Source: Streptomyces sp. NBC_00464 (lineage in GTDB: Bacteria; Actinomycetota; Actinomycetes; Streptomycetales; Streptomycetaceae). Taken from it: a stretch of DNA of 64,000 bases. The position numbers were made by a program, and so were the translations under genes. A model generated the notes under the pieces. That model had not been told where the DNA came from, made no database searches, and saw only the letters and a list, made by a program, of their open reading frames with translations. How positions within the stretch are numbered: position 1 is the stretch's first letter; each line of letters begins with the position of its first letter. This document shows, one piece after another, positions 47,579-55,391 of the stretch. The stretch lies in contig NZ_CP107899.1 of NCBI RefSeq assembly GCF_036013915.1, positions 2,232,001 to 2,296,000 of the forward strand, written 5' to 3'.

Positions 47579-49747
47579 TCAGCCGTTGCCGCCGAGGTCG
47601 ATCGTGACGGTCCGCTCGGCCGTGGTCTTGCCGAGCAGCGCGCCCTTCATGGCGAAGGCCACTTCGTCGGGGCCGACCTGGTGCTTCGTGCCGTCGCCCT
47701 TGGTGACCATGATCCCGTCGAAGACGCCTCCGCAGAGCTCTTCGATGGCCTTCTTGTCGTAGTGGTCGACCAGCTTCCCGTCGATGGGCACCATCGAGAG
47801 GATCTTCGGCAGCGACTTGGCCGGGCCGAACGGGATCTCCTTCGATCCCGCCTTGATGACGATCAGGCCGGACATCGCGGGCTCCGCGAACTCCTTCATC
47901 GCCCGGTCCAGTTCGGCCTGGCTGATGGTGGGTTCGGTGGCGGTGACCGGCAGCTGGACGGTCTTCGCGCTGCCCGTCTCGACCTGGGCGCGGTAGGCGT
48001 CGCGTACCGAGCCCATCGACTGGTTGACGTCGAGCGCCTTGCCCGCCTTGCCCGGGACGGCGACGGCCTTGCCCGGAATGAACTTGATCGTCCCGTCGCT
48101 GGCCGAGCCCGAGGCACCGGCCAGGTCCTTCAGCGCGACGCCGAGCTTCTCCTCGTCGACCGGGATCACCGGGTCGACGGTGCGCTCGCCGCCGAAGAGG
48201 GAGCCGATGACGGAGACGGGGTTGTAGTCGCTGCCCGCCGCGGCACGCACGGTCGCCTGACTGTCCAGGGAGAGCCCTGCCTTGTCGGGGGCGAGCTTCG
48301 TCTCCTTGCCGTCCACGGTCAGCCGGAGCGCGGTCGTGGACCGCTCGCCGAACGCGGTGTCCAGCTTCTCGACGGCGTCGTCCCTGGTCCCGCCGCCGAT
48401 GTCGACCCCGAGGACGGTGGTGCCCTTGGGTACGTCGGAGTGGTTCATCAGCAACCCGGCGCCGTAGGCGACCCCGAGCACGCAGACAGCGGCCACACAG
48501 AGCATGACCAGCTTGGAGCGGCCCTTCTTCGCCGGGGCGCTCGGCGCCGCGGCCGCAGGGGCGGTACGGGCGGCGGGCTCGGGTGCCCGCTCGGCGAAGC
48601 CGCCCGGCCCGGCCGGTCCGGTGCCCATCGGGCCGGCCGGCGTCCGCGGGGTGGAGTCGGGGCCCGGGAACGGCGACGGAGCCCCTGACGCGCGGTGCTC
48701 CGAGGGCACGACGGGGATGCCGCTGTTCAGCGTGTCACCCGAGACGTTGCCTCCCGAGCCGGCGGGGCCCGGCGGGAACTGCGGGGTGAGCACGGCGGTG
48801 TCGTCCGACATCCGCGGCGGTGCACCGCCGGGGGCGCCGGGTCCCTGAAGTCCGCCGGGTCCCTGAAGTCCGCCAGGTCCTGCCGGACCCGGGCCGAAGG
48901 GCGTCCGGTCGAGGTCCGGGGTGAGGGCCGAGGTGCCGGTCGCCGGTCCGGTGGTGGGGCCGGACGGTCCCGGCGTACGGATACCGAGGTTCGGCGTGGA
49001 ACGGGGTCCGCCGGAACCGTCGCCGCCGAAACCGTCCGGGCCGAAGCCGTCGCCACCGAAGCCGTCCGGGCCGGTCGCACCCGGGTCACCGGCGCGCTGC
49101 GGTCCGTCGGAGAAGTAGGGAAGTTCGGCGCGGGGGCTGCCCGCGGGCGGGGTGGCCGGGCCGGAACCCGGACCGTCCGACCGGCCGCCGGGGCCACCGG
49201 CCGCGAAGCCGGCCCCGTCCGTGCCGTCACTCGACGGGCCGCCGCTCGACGGACCGCCGGCCGAAGCGCTCGCGTCCACCGGGGCACCGGCCGGGGCCTT
49301 GCGCGGCGCGAACCAGTCGCTGCCGCTCTTCTCCCTGGCCGGCTTCTCGGCAGCGGGCTCCGCCGCGACCGCGGGCTCCCTGGGCTCGGGCCCCGGCGCG
49401 GCCGGCGCCGCCTGCCCGCCGTTGGACGGGGAGGCACCCGGGCGCGGGGTGGAGCCGGTGCGCTCGCCACCGGCGCCGTCGACGTCGCTCATGGGCGTAC
49501 GCATGACAACCGGCGGGATGGGACGCGAGCCCGGAATGTTGATCCGGATACGCGTCGTCAGCGTCGTCTCGGTCCTCGGCTCGTCGGGCTGTGGCGGATC
49601 CGCGACCTCGGGGGACTCCTCCGGAGCATCCTGCGAAGGGTGCAGCGACGGATACTGGCGGGATCCGTACGGCGGCGTACCCGAGGGGTACGCGGCTCCC
49701 CCGCGCCCCTGGGGACCGGAGGACGAACTGTCAGTTTCACGACTCAA
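47579..49747 (-). CDS. Membrane protein with putative peptidoglycan-binding (YoaR/VanW-linked) domain
   Basis: A 722-residue protein. Residues 1-425 are Pro/Gly/Ser-rich and unstructured, then a membrane helix near 428-447 (LVMLCVAAVCVLGVAYGAGL). The external part shows two putative_PG_binding repeats, GTTVLGVDIGGGTRDDA near 458 and a second module near residue 555-640 (PTISQAELDRAMKEFA), as in VanW-associated YoaR proteins, but no VanW domain is seen. TTG 49747 start, with GGGAG eight bases ahead. Its mRNA leader (to about 49982) is strongly folded; see 49817-49970. Confidence 0.75.
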   Translation of the reverse strand: MSRETDSSSSGPQGRGGAAYPSGTPPYGSRQYPSLHPSQDAPEESPEVADPPQPDEPRTETTLTTRIRINIPGSRPIPPVVMRTPMSDVDGAGGERTGSTPRPGASPSNGGQAAPAAPGPEPREPAVAAEPAAEKPAREKSGSDWFAPRKAPAGAPVDASASAGGPSSGGPSSDGTDGAGFAAGGPGGRSDGPGSGPATPPAGSPRAELPYFSDGPQRAGDPGATGPDGFGGDGFGPDGFGGDGSGGPRSTPNLGIRTPGPSGPTTGPATGTSALTPDLDRTPFGPGPAGPGGLQGPGGLQGPGAPGGAPPRMSDDTAVLTPQFPPGPAGSGGNVSGDTLNSGIPVVPSEHRASGAPSPFPGPDSTPRTPAGPMGTGPAGPGGFAERAPEPAARTAPAAAAPSAPAKKGRSKLVMLCVAAVCVLGVAYGAGLLMNHSDVPKGTTVLGVDIGGGTRDDAVEKLDTAFGERSTTALRLTVDGKETKLAPDKAGLSLDSQATVRAAAGSDYNPVSVIGSLFGGERTVDPVIPVDEEKLGVALKDLAGASGSASDGTIKFIPGKAVAVPGKAGKALDVNQSMGSVRDAYRAQVETGSAKTVQLPVTATEPTISQAELDRAMKEFAEPAMSGLIVIKAGSKEIPFGPAKSLPKILSMVPIDGKLVDHYDKKAIEELCGGVFDGIMVTKGDGTKHQVGPDEVAFAMKGALLGKTTAERTVTIDLGGNG

Positions 49748-49782
49748 AGCAGGTTCTCCCGATTGGCTCCGCCGCCCGTACT

Positions 49783-49806
49783 TCCCCCATCCCGCAGGCC
49801 GGGGGA
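49783..49806 (-). promoter_or_regulatory. Hairpin between structured leader and TTG start
   Basis: On the minus strand TCCCCC (49806-49801) and GGGGGA (49788-49783) make a 6-bp stem with a 12-base loop. It sits between the multi-helix element and the start codon and could be an expression platform. Confidence 0.45.
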
Positions 49807-49816
49807 CGGCTAGGAA

Positions 49817-49970
49817 GGTGCTGAAGATCTTGGCCGGATCAGGAAGCGGCGCCTGGTGCGTGCAGCTACGAGGAGCCGGAGCGTCCTCGTGGCGAAGCTA
49901 TTGGGGCGTTTGGGTAACGCCGCAGATATGCGTGCCAGGCCTCGCGAGCCCGGTCAAGATCTTCAGCACC
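49817..49970 (-). ncRNA. Multi-helix structured RNA element in 5' UTR (candidate riboswitch-like)
   Basis: A perfect 16-bp inverted repeat GGTGCTGAAGATCTTG (49817-49832) and CAAGATCTTCAGCACC (49955-49970) extends by five more pairs (49833-49837 with 49950-49954, one GU) to a 21-bp closing helix. Inside: helix P2 49851-49860 with 49931-49940 (GCCTGG / CCAGGC plus wobbles), hairpin 49865-49874 / 49884-49893, and hairpin 49905-49910 / 49916-49921 (GGCGTT / AACGCC). Strand is ambiguous, but on the minus strand it is inside the 722-aa gene's leader. No match to known riboswitches or 6S/tmRNA was recalled. Confidence 0.6.
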
Positions 49971-50086
49971 CGACTAGGCGCGCGAACCACCATACTGGCC
50001 GCGGCCGACAGACACCCCGCGACCGGGGGAAACGACTGCGCACCCCCCGGAAGGACAGGGGGCATTACGGGATCGGACGTGGCACA

Positions 50087-50563
50087 TTACTTGCCAGGTC
50101 GGCCGCTGTCGGCGCCCAGTTGGGGCAGCCGCGACATGGTGGCGCAGATCACAGCGATGGCCATGCCGCCCAGCATGAAGAGGGCGAGGCCGAGTTCGTT
50201 CCCGAAGACGTAGTCCCCTTCCGGTCTTCCGCCCAGCAGAAGAATGACCGAAATCAGCCATCCCGCAGCGGGTGCGAGGGCCCCCGGCTGAGTACCCATG
50301 AGGACGCGGCCGCCATAGAAGAGGCCTGCGCACGCGAGCAGTGCCAGCAGCAACCCGCCGGGGAACCAGGCGGATTGGACCAGGGTCCCGGCGATGCCGG
50401 CGAGCGCGCCGAGGACCGCCAGGCCCAGCAGCGGGACAATCCGCCGGGGGCTGAGGGGCGCGGCAAGGCCGGTGGCCGGAATGTCCCGCGCAGGTGCGTC
50501 TGTCCGTGGCGTACCGGTTCGTGGTGTACCGGTCCGTGCGGCCCGCGAACGGCTGCTGCTCAT
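50087..50563 (-). CDS. DUF6113-type membrane protein
   Basis: A 158-residue protein with four hydrophobic segments (about 42-60, 66-88, 95-115 and 128-147) and an N-terminal Arg/Thr/Pro-rich tail ([12 protein letters not shown]). This is a small actinobacterial membrane family found beside mshB; no reaction is known. ATG 50563 overlaps the mshB stop (ATGA), so the two are one operon. The tail is coded by short repeats that adjoin the mshB 3' repeats. Confidence 0.8.
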   Translation of the reverse strand: MSSSRSRAARTGTPRTGTPRTDAPARDIPATGLAAPLSPRRIVPLLGLAVLGALAGIAGTLVQSAWFPGGLLLALLACAGLFYGGRVLMGTQPGALAPAAGWLISVILLLGGRPEGDYVFGNELGLALFMLGGMAIAVICATMSRLPQLGADSGRPGK

Positions 50564-51540
50564 CGCCCCGCCTCCGGCCTGCCCGCGAAACGATCGCGTT
50601 CCGGCCCGCCCGCGAAACCATCGCGTTCCGGCCCGCCCGCGGAGAGATCGCGTTCCGGCACACCCGCGAAGAGGTCCTGTTCCCGTTCACCCCCGACGCC
50701 GCCCGGCGCACCCTTCACCAACTCGTAGTACTCGGTGGTGAGAACGGGCTGGCCCAGGTCGTTCGACAGTGCGAAGAAGGGGCCGTCGAGCGCGATCTGG
50801 GTGGCGTGCGCCCGCATCGCCGCCATCTTCGCCTCGCCGTGTCCGGCGTCGTCGATCTCGGTGGTGATCAGGGCGTCGTCCACCACACCCGGTACGTCGT
50901 CGATCGCGGCGATGCCCGGGAACGCCTCCGGGGCGGTCGCCCGCAGCCGGGCGAAGCCGTCCTCGGCGACCGAGCGCGGCACCCGGTTCCAGTAGGTCTT
51001 CGCGATGGTGTGCGCAGGGCCGGAGCCGGGGCGGTACGCGGGGTCGGCGGCCAGTTCGGCGGCGCGCGTCGCGACCCGGTGCGCCTGGATGTGGTCGGGG
51101 TGCCCGTAGCCCCCGTCGGGGTCGTACGTCACCAGGACCTGGGGTCGCACCTCACGGATCACCTCCACGAGGTACCCGGCGGCCTCGTCGAGGTCGGCGG
51201 ACCAGAAGGCGCCGGGGCGCCGGTTCTGTTCGGTGCCCATCATTCCGGAGTCGCGGTACCGGCCCGCGCCCCCGAGGAGGCGGTGGTCGGTGACCCCCAG
51301 TTCCTTCATCGCCGCCGCCAGCTCGCCCCGGCGGTAGGGGCCGAGTGCATCGTCCCGGTCCGCGGCGAGATGCGCGAGCCCGGGCGGGATGATCTCGCCC
51401 TCCTCGCCGAGCGTGCAGGTCACCAGCGTGACCAGGGCGCCGTCGGCGGCGTACCTGGCCATCGTGGCGCCATTGTTGATCGTCTCGTCGTCGGGGTGCG
51501 CGTGCACCAGGAGCAGACGCCGGGCGGGAAGGTCCGTCAT
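50560..51540 (-). CDS. mshB: Mycothiol biosynthesis deacetylase MshB
   Basis: Zinc deacetylase of 326 residues that removes the acetyl group from GlcNAc-Ins in mycothiol synthesis. Metal/catalytic motifs: [16 protein letters not shown] (residues 12-27) and [11 protein letters not shown] near 145. The family is near 290-300 residues; here the last 40 residues are a tail of four repeats of GPERDxFAG, encoded by 27-bp repeats at 50582-50689. ATG 51540 is probably leaderless (TAGGGT seven bases before it on the minus strand). The MSH pathway gene supports an actinobacterial host. Confidence 0.95.
   Translation of the reverse strand: MTDLPARRLLLVHAHPDDETINNGATMARYAADGALVTLVTCTLGEEGEIIPPGLAHLAADRDDALGPYRRGELAAAMKELGVTDHRLLGGAGRYRDSGMMGTEQNRRPGAFWSADLDEAAGYLVEVIREVRPQVLVTYDPDGGYGHPDHIQAHRVATRAAELAADPAYRPGSGPAHTIAKTYWNRVPRSVAEDGFARLRATAPEAFPGIAAIDDVPGVVDDALITTEIDDAGHGEAKMAAMRAHATQIALDGPFFALSNDLGQPVLTTEYYELVKGAPGGVGGEREQDLFAGVPERDLSAGGPERDGFAGGPERDRFAGRPEAGR
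50582..50689. repeat. Four 27-bp repeats in the mshB 3' end
   Basis: Units of CCCGCGAAACGATCGCGTTCC (first 21 of 27 bases omitted in part) start at 50582, 50609, 50636 and 50663, drifting with distance. They code the nine-residue GPERDxFAG repeats of the MshB tail. Confidence 0.85.
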
Positions 51541-51624
51541 GGGGACCACCCTACGAGCCGACGGCCCCCGGGGCCGACGGCGGCCACGCTCCGGGCGCCG
51601 GAGAGTGGCGGGCGGCCGCAGGCG

Positions 51625-51819
51625 TCAGAACTTCATGCCCCCGATCATGCCGGCCACGTTCGTGGTCAGCTCGGAGATGGTGGGTGCGACGGACGAGCTG
51701 GCGAGGTAGAAGCCGAGCAGCATGCAGACGACCGCGTGTCCGCCCTTCAGTCCGGATTTCCGGATCAGCAGGAAGACGACGATCGCCAGCAGCACCACCG
51801 CCGAAATCGAGAGCACCAC
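51625..51819 (-). CDS. Small membrane protein (64 aa)
   Basis: A 64-residue protein with two hydrophobic segments (residues 1-20, VLSISAVVLLAIVVFLLI, and about 29-45, AVVCMLLGFYLASS). GTG 51819 follows GGAGGTG by seven bases, a good ribosome site. It is short, coded outside any longer overlapping ORF, and ends MIGGMKF. This looks like the widely conserved small actinobacterial membrane family near mshB; no function is known. Confidence 0.75.
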   Translation of the reverse strand: MVLSISAVVLLAIVVFLLIRKSGLKGGHAVVCMLLGFYLASSSVAPTISELTTNVAGMIGGMKF

Positions 51820-51985
51820 AGCGGTTCACCTCCATCTGTACGGTCGGGACAGGCAGCACGCATGGAGCCAGCAGGTTCATACCCACCGAGCGCTACGGAT
51901 CATAACTATCCGTGGCATGGCATTGATCGGGGCACAGCAGCACGAGGGGCGCACGGACAGCGGGACCGGCCGATAGGTTCGGCAT

Positions 51986-54112
51986 ATGACTTCGTCAGAG
52001 ATCACCTTCCCGCTGCAGTTGGCCCGGACCATGCGATTCACCCTCGGTGCACCGCGCGCGTTCACGGTTTCACCCGATGGTGAACGGGTGGTCTTCCTCC
52101 GCTCGGGGTCGGGCACCGACCGCTCGGGGCAGCTCTGGGTGCTGGACCTCAGCGACGGAAAGGCCCCGCGGGAGCGGGTCGTGGCCGATCCCGCGGTGCT
52201 GCTGGGCGGTTCGGCGGAGCGGCTCTCGGTCCAGGAGCGGGCCCGGCGCGAGCGGAGCCGCGAGGGGTCGTCGGGGATCGTCGGCTACGCGGTCGACACG
52301 GCGGCCGAGTTGGCGGCGTTCGCGCTCTCGGGGAAGGTGTACGTCGCCGAACTGCGGGCCGGGACGGCGCGCGCGCTGCCCGTGCCGGGCCCGGTGATCG
52401 ACCCGCGCCCCTCCCCCGACGGACGACACATCGCATATGTGTCCAAGGGTGCGCTGCGCGTCGTGGGCGCCGGCGGCGAGGAGGACAGGGCGCTCGCGGA
52501 GCCCGAGGACGGGCATGTCTCGTACGGTCTCGCGGAGTTCATCGCGGCCGAGGAGATGCAGCGCTCGCGCGGCTTCTGGTGGTCGCCGGACTCGGACCGG
52601 CTGCTGGTGGCCCGGGTGGACGACAGCCCGGTGCGGCGGTGGTGGATCGCCGATCCCGCGCACCCGGAGCGCAAGCCCGCCGAGATCGCCTACCCGGCGG
52701 CCGGTACGCCCAACGCGGATGTGCGGCTCTTCGTGGTGGGGCTGGCCGGCGAACGTACCGAAGTGGTGTGGGACCGGGCCCGGTTCCCGTATCTGGCGGG
52801 GGTGCACTGGTCGTCGAACGGGGCACCGCTGCTGCTGGTGCAGGCCCGTGACCAGCAGAGCCAGCTCTATCTGGCGGTGGACCCGGCGACCGGGGCGACC
52901 CGGACGGTGCACGCGGACGAGGACCCGGTGTGGCTGGAGCTGTTCCCCGGCGTGCCCGCGTGGGCGCCGGACGGGCGGCTGGTGCGGATCGCGGACGAGG
53001 GCGGGGCGCGGGTTCTCGCGGTGGGCGACCGGCCGCTGACCGGGGCCCAGTTGCAGATCCGGGCGGTGCTGGACATCGGGGAGTCCGACATCCTGGTCGC
53101 GGCGTCGGCGGGTGAGCGGGCGGCCGAGCCGGAGATCGGCGAGAGCCATGTGTACCGGGTCAACGAGCTGGGCGTGGAGCGGGTCTCGGAGGGCGCGGGC
53201 GTGCACTCGGCGGTCCGGTCCGGCGGTCTGACCGTCATGGTCTCCACCGCACTCGACGTGCCCGGATCGACGGTACGGGTCTTCCGGGACGGCAAGCAGA
53301 TCGCCACCGTCACGAGCCACGCGGAGCAGCCGGTGCTGTCCGCCCGGCCGCAGCTCACCGAAGGGGGCGCACGGCGGATTCCGTGCGCCGTGATGCTCCC
53401 CACCGGCTACAAGGAATCGGACGGTCCGCTTCCGGTCCTGATGGATCCGTACGGCGGGCCGCACGGCCGCCGGGTCCTCGCCGCCCACAATCCGCATCTC
53501 ACCTCGCAGTGGTTCGCGGACCAGGGCTTCGCCGTGATCGTCGCGGACGGCCGCGGCACCCCCGGCCGCTCGCCCGGCTGGGAGAAGGCCGTCAAGCACG
53601 ATCTCACCCTCACCCTCGACGATCAGGTCGAGGCCCTGCACGCACTCGCGGAGCGGTTCCCGCTGGACCTGGACCGGGTGGGCATCAGGGGCTGGTCGTA
53701 CGGCGGTTTCCTGGCCGGCATGGCGGTGCTGCGGCGACCCGACGTCTTCCACGCGGCAGTCGTGGGCGCCCCGGTGACCGACCAGCGGCTGTACGACACC
53801 CATTACACGGAGCGCTACCTCGGCGACCCGGCGACTCAGCCGGAGGTGTACGCGTACAACTCGCTGCTCACCGACGAGGGACTGTCGCACGCCGCCGACC
53901 AGGTGCGCCCGATGATGATCATCCACGGCCTGGCGGACGACAACGTGGTGGTCGCGCACACCCTGCGGCTCTCCTCGGCACTGCTCGCGGCGGGCCGTCC
54001 GCACGAGGTGCTGCCGCTGAGCGGGGTGACCCACATGACCCCGCAGGAGAAGGTGGCCGAGAATCTGCTGCTGCTCCAGGTGGACTTCCTGAAGCGGTCG
54101 CTGGGGTTCTGA
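51986..54112 (+). CDS. Dipeptidyl-peptidase IV-type S9 serine peptidase
   Basis: A 708-residue cytosolic-type peptidase (no signal peptide). Residues 1-430 form an eight-bladed beta-propeller (DPP-IV N-terminal). The C-terminal hydrolase has MDPYGGPHGRRV (about 480), nucleophile in GWSYGGFLAGM (Ser near 571), Asp in IHGLADDNVVV (about 650) and His in LSGVTHMTPQ (about 681). TAGGTT (51974-51979) lies six bases before ATG, so it is probably leaderless. Peptide turnover next to oligopeptide importers (55392 on) is a plausible theme. Confidence 0.95.
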   Translation: MTSSEITFPLQLARTMRFTLGAPRAFTVSPDGERVVFLRSGSGTDRSGQLWVLDLSDGKAPRERVVADPAVLLGGSAERLSVQERARRERSREGSSGIVGYAVDTAAELAAFALSGKVYVAELRAGTARALPVPGPVIDPRPSPDGRHIAYVSKGALRVVGAGGEEDRALAEPEDGHVSYGLAEFIAAEEMQRSRGFWWSPDSDRLLVARVDDSPVRRWWIADPAHPERKPAEIAYPAAGTPNADVRLFVVGLAGERTEVVWDRARFPYLAGVHWSSNGAPLLLVQARDQQSQLYLAVDPATGATRTVHADEDPVWLELFPGVPAWAPDGRLVRIADEGGARVLAVGDRPLTGAQLQIRAVLDIGESDILVAASAGERAAEPEIGESHVYRVNELGVERVSEGAGVHSAVRSGGLTVMVSTALDVPGSTVRVFRDGKQIATVTSHAEQPVLSARPQLTEGGARRIPCAVMLPTGYKESDGPLPVLMDPYGGPHGRRVLAAHNPHLTSQWFADQGFAVIVADGRGTPGRSPGWEKAVKHDLTLTLDDQVEALHALAERFPLDLDRVGIRGWSYGGFLAGMAVLRRPDVFHAAVVGAPVTDQRLYDTHYTERYLGDPATQPEVYAYNSLLTDEGLSHAADQVRPMMIIHGLADDNVVVAHTLRLSSALLAAGRPHEVLPLSGVTHMTPQEKVAENLLLLQVDFLKRSLGF

Positions 54113-54118
54113 GGGCGG

Positions 54119-55216
54119 CTACCAGCCCGGCGGCGGCTGCGAGGGCGGAGGAGGCGGCCCGAAGCCGCCGCCGCCCTGCGGGTAGCCGTACCCCGGGGCG
54201 GGCGGCTGCTGCCCCGGGTACGGGGCGGGGTGGTAGCCGGGAGGGCCGAATGCCGGGGGGCCGTAGCCGGGGCCCTGCCCCGGTCCGTACGGGCCGGGCA
54301 CGTCGGCGAAGCCCCTCGGCGCCAGCGCGATCAGCACCACCAGCGCGGCGATCACCTCGAAGACCCGGCTCAGGAGCGTGAGCTGGATCTCCGTCGGCTG
54401 CGAACCGAAGTCGTCGAACAGCTCGTAGTGCACGCCCCAGACCAGGCCCAGCACCCCGCCGGGCAGCAGCAGCGCGGCGGCCACCAGGCCGAACGGCCGC
54501 GCGTGCACGGCGTGGAAGAGGGCGCTCGCCCCCGCGACCAGACAGAGCAGCGCCAGTGCCACGTTGGCCCAGCCCGGCGGCGGGTCGATCACACCGTGCA
54601 GGTACCGGTCGCCGCCCATGTACCAGTCGCGGTTGAACCTGTACTTCACCACCTGGCGGATCTCCCAGGCGATCAGCACCGCTCCGGCCGCGCCCAGGAC
54701 CAGGAACGCGGTGACACTGGCGCCCGGTCCGGGCCGGGAGGGCAACTGCTCGTAGGAGTCGGCCGGCGGACGGCGGCCGGCCCCGGCGGTGATGAGCAGT
54801 GCGATGCCCGCGGCGAGGGCCACGAAGGCGCAGATCAGCGCCCGTGAGCGCAGGTCGTCGGAGAACATCACCTCCGTCCGGCGGCTGCCGATGCCCCAGA
54901 GACCCGGAAGCCTTACGGCGAGGGTGACCACTCCGGTGGCGACGAGCACGGTGGCGGCGACCGAGGAGCGCAGCGCGGCGACGGTGGCGACGACGTACAC
55001 CACGAGGAGGGCGACATCCAGGGGTGCGGTCGCGGGCATCGCCTGCGGGTGCGCGTTATCGAAGCCGGCCCAGTATCGCCACCACTCGTCGGCGCCCACG
55101 GCCCTGATGTCCCGTACGAGCCAGCTCGCGACGATCAGGGCGAGCACCGCGCAGAGAGCGGCGCCGGTCACTCTTGCTCCACGGGTGAGTATCACCCCAG
55201 CGATACTCCACCGCAC
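54119..55216 (-). CDS. Multi-spanning membrane protein with PGY-rich tail
   Basis: A 365-residue protein with seven to eight hydrophobic segments between residues 10 and 290 and a C-terminal 70-residue tail rich in Pro, Gly and Tyr (PGYHPAPYPGQQPPAPGYGY). No transport or enzyme motif is seen. GTG 55216 is preferred (GGAG five bases ahead); a TTG at 55231 is possible. It converges with the DPP-IV gene (six bases apart). Streptomyces-specific family of unknown function. Confidence 0.75.
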   Translation of the reverse strand: MRWSIAGVILTRGARVTGAALCAVLALIVASWLVRDIRAVGADEWWRYWAGFDNAHPQAMPATAPLDVALLVVYVVATVAALRSSVAATVLVATGVVTLAVRLPGLWGIGSRRTEVMFSDDLRSRALICAFVALAAGIALLITAGAGRRPPADSYEQLPSRPGPGASVTAFLVLGAAGAVLIAWEIRQVVKYRFNRDWYMGGDRYLHGVIDPPPGWANVALALLCLVAGASALFHAVHARPFGLVAAALLLPGGVLGLVWGVHYELFDDFGSQPTEIQLTLLSRVFEVIAALVVLIALAPRGFADVPGPYGPGQGPGYGPPAFGPPGYHPAPYPGQQPPAPGYGYPQGGGGFGPPPPPSQPPPGW

Positions 55217-55259
55217 CCGGGCTCCCGACAAGAGGGCCGCCGGGGCGGTCCCGTCGGGC

Positions 55260-55296
55260 GACCGGCCGGAGGGACGTCACGTCCTTCCGGCCGGTC
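55260..55296. terminator. Terminator downstream of the oligopeptide ABC operon
   Basis: GACCGGCCGGAGGGACGT (55260-55277) and ACGTCCTTCCGGCCGGTC (55279-55296) pair over 18 bp with one GU. It lies about 95 bases past the OppF stop (55392) and before the next gene on the same strand. Confidence 0.8.
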
Positions 55297-55391
55297 CACG
55301 GCACCCGCACGGCCGTACGTCATCCATGCTGACGGGTCCGTATATCGGACGTGAGACGCCCGAGTTGCCCCCTCGTTAACGGACCGCCGGC

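Larger units (their letters stand above)
49748..50086. other. Gene-free region: leader and promoter of the 722-aa gene
   Basis: Contains the hairpin 49783-49806, the structured element 49817-49970 and, on the minus strand, TATGGT (49994-49989), a -10 type hexamer that would start transcription near 49982, giving a 5' UTR of about 235 bases. No ORF is convincing. The remainder up to 50086 is CG-rich and shows no dyad of note. Confidence 0.6.

Noticed and set aside
47335..47607. Plus-strand ORF with CRAWRACRAWRT repeats
   Set aside because: It is a direct translation of the 18-bp minisatellite, lacks a ribosome site, and overlaps the terminator of the minus-strand gene.
49817..49970. 6S RNA or tmRNA gene
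   Set aside because: Size and helix layout do not fit; there is no tRNA-like end, no tag ORF, and no single long interrupted hairpin as in 6S RNA.
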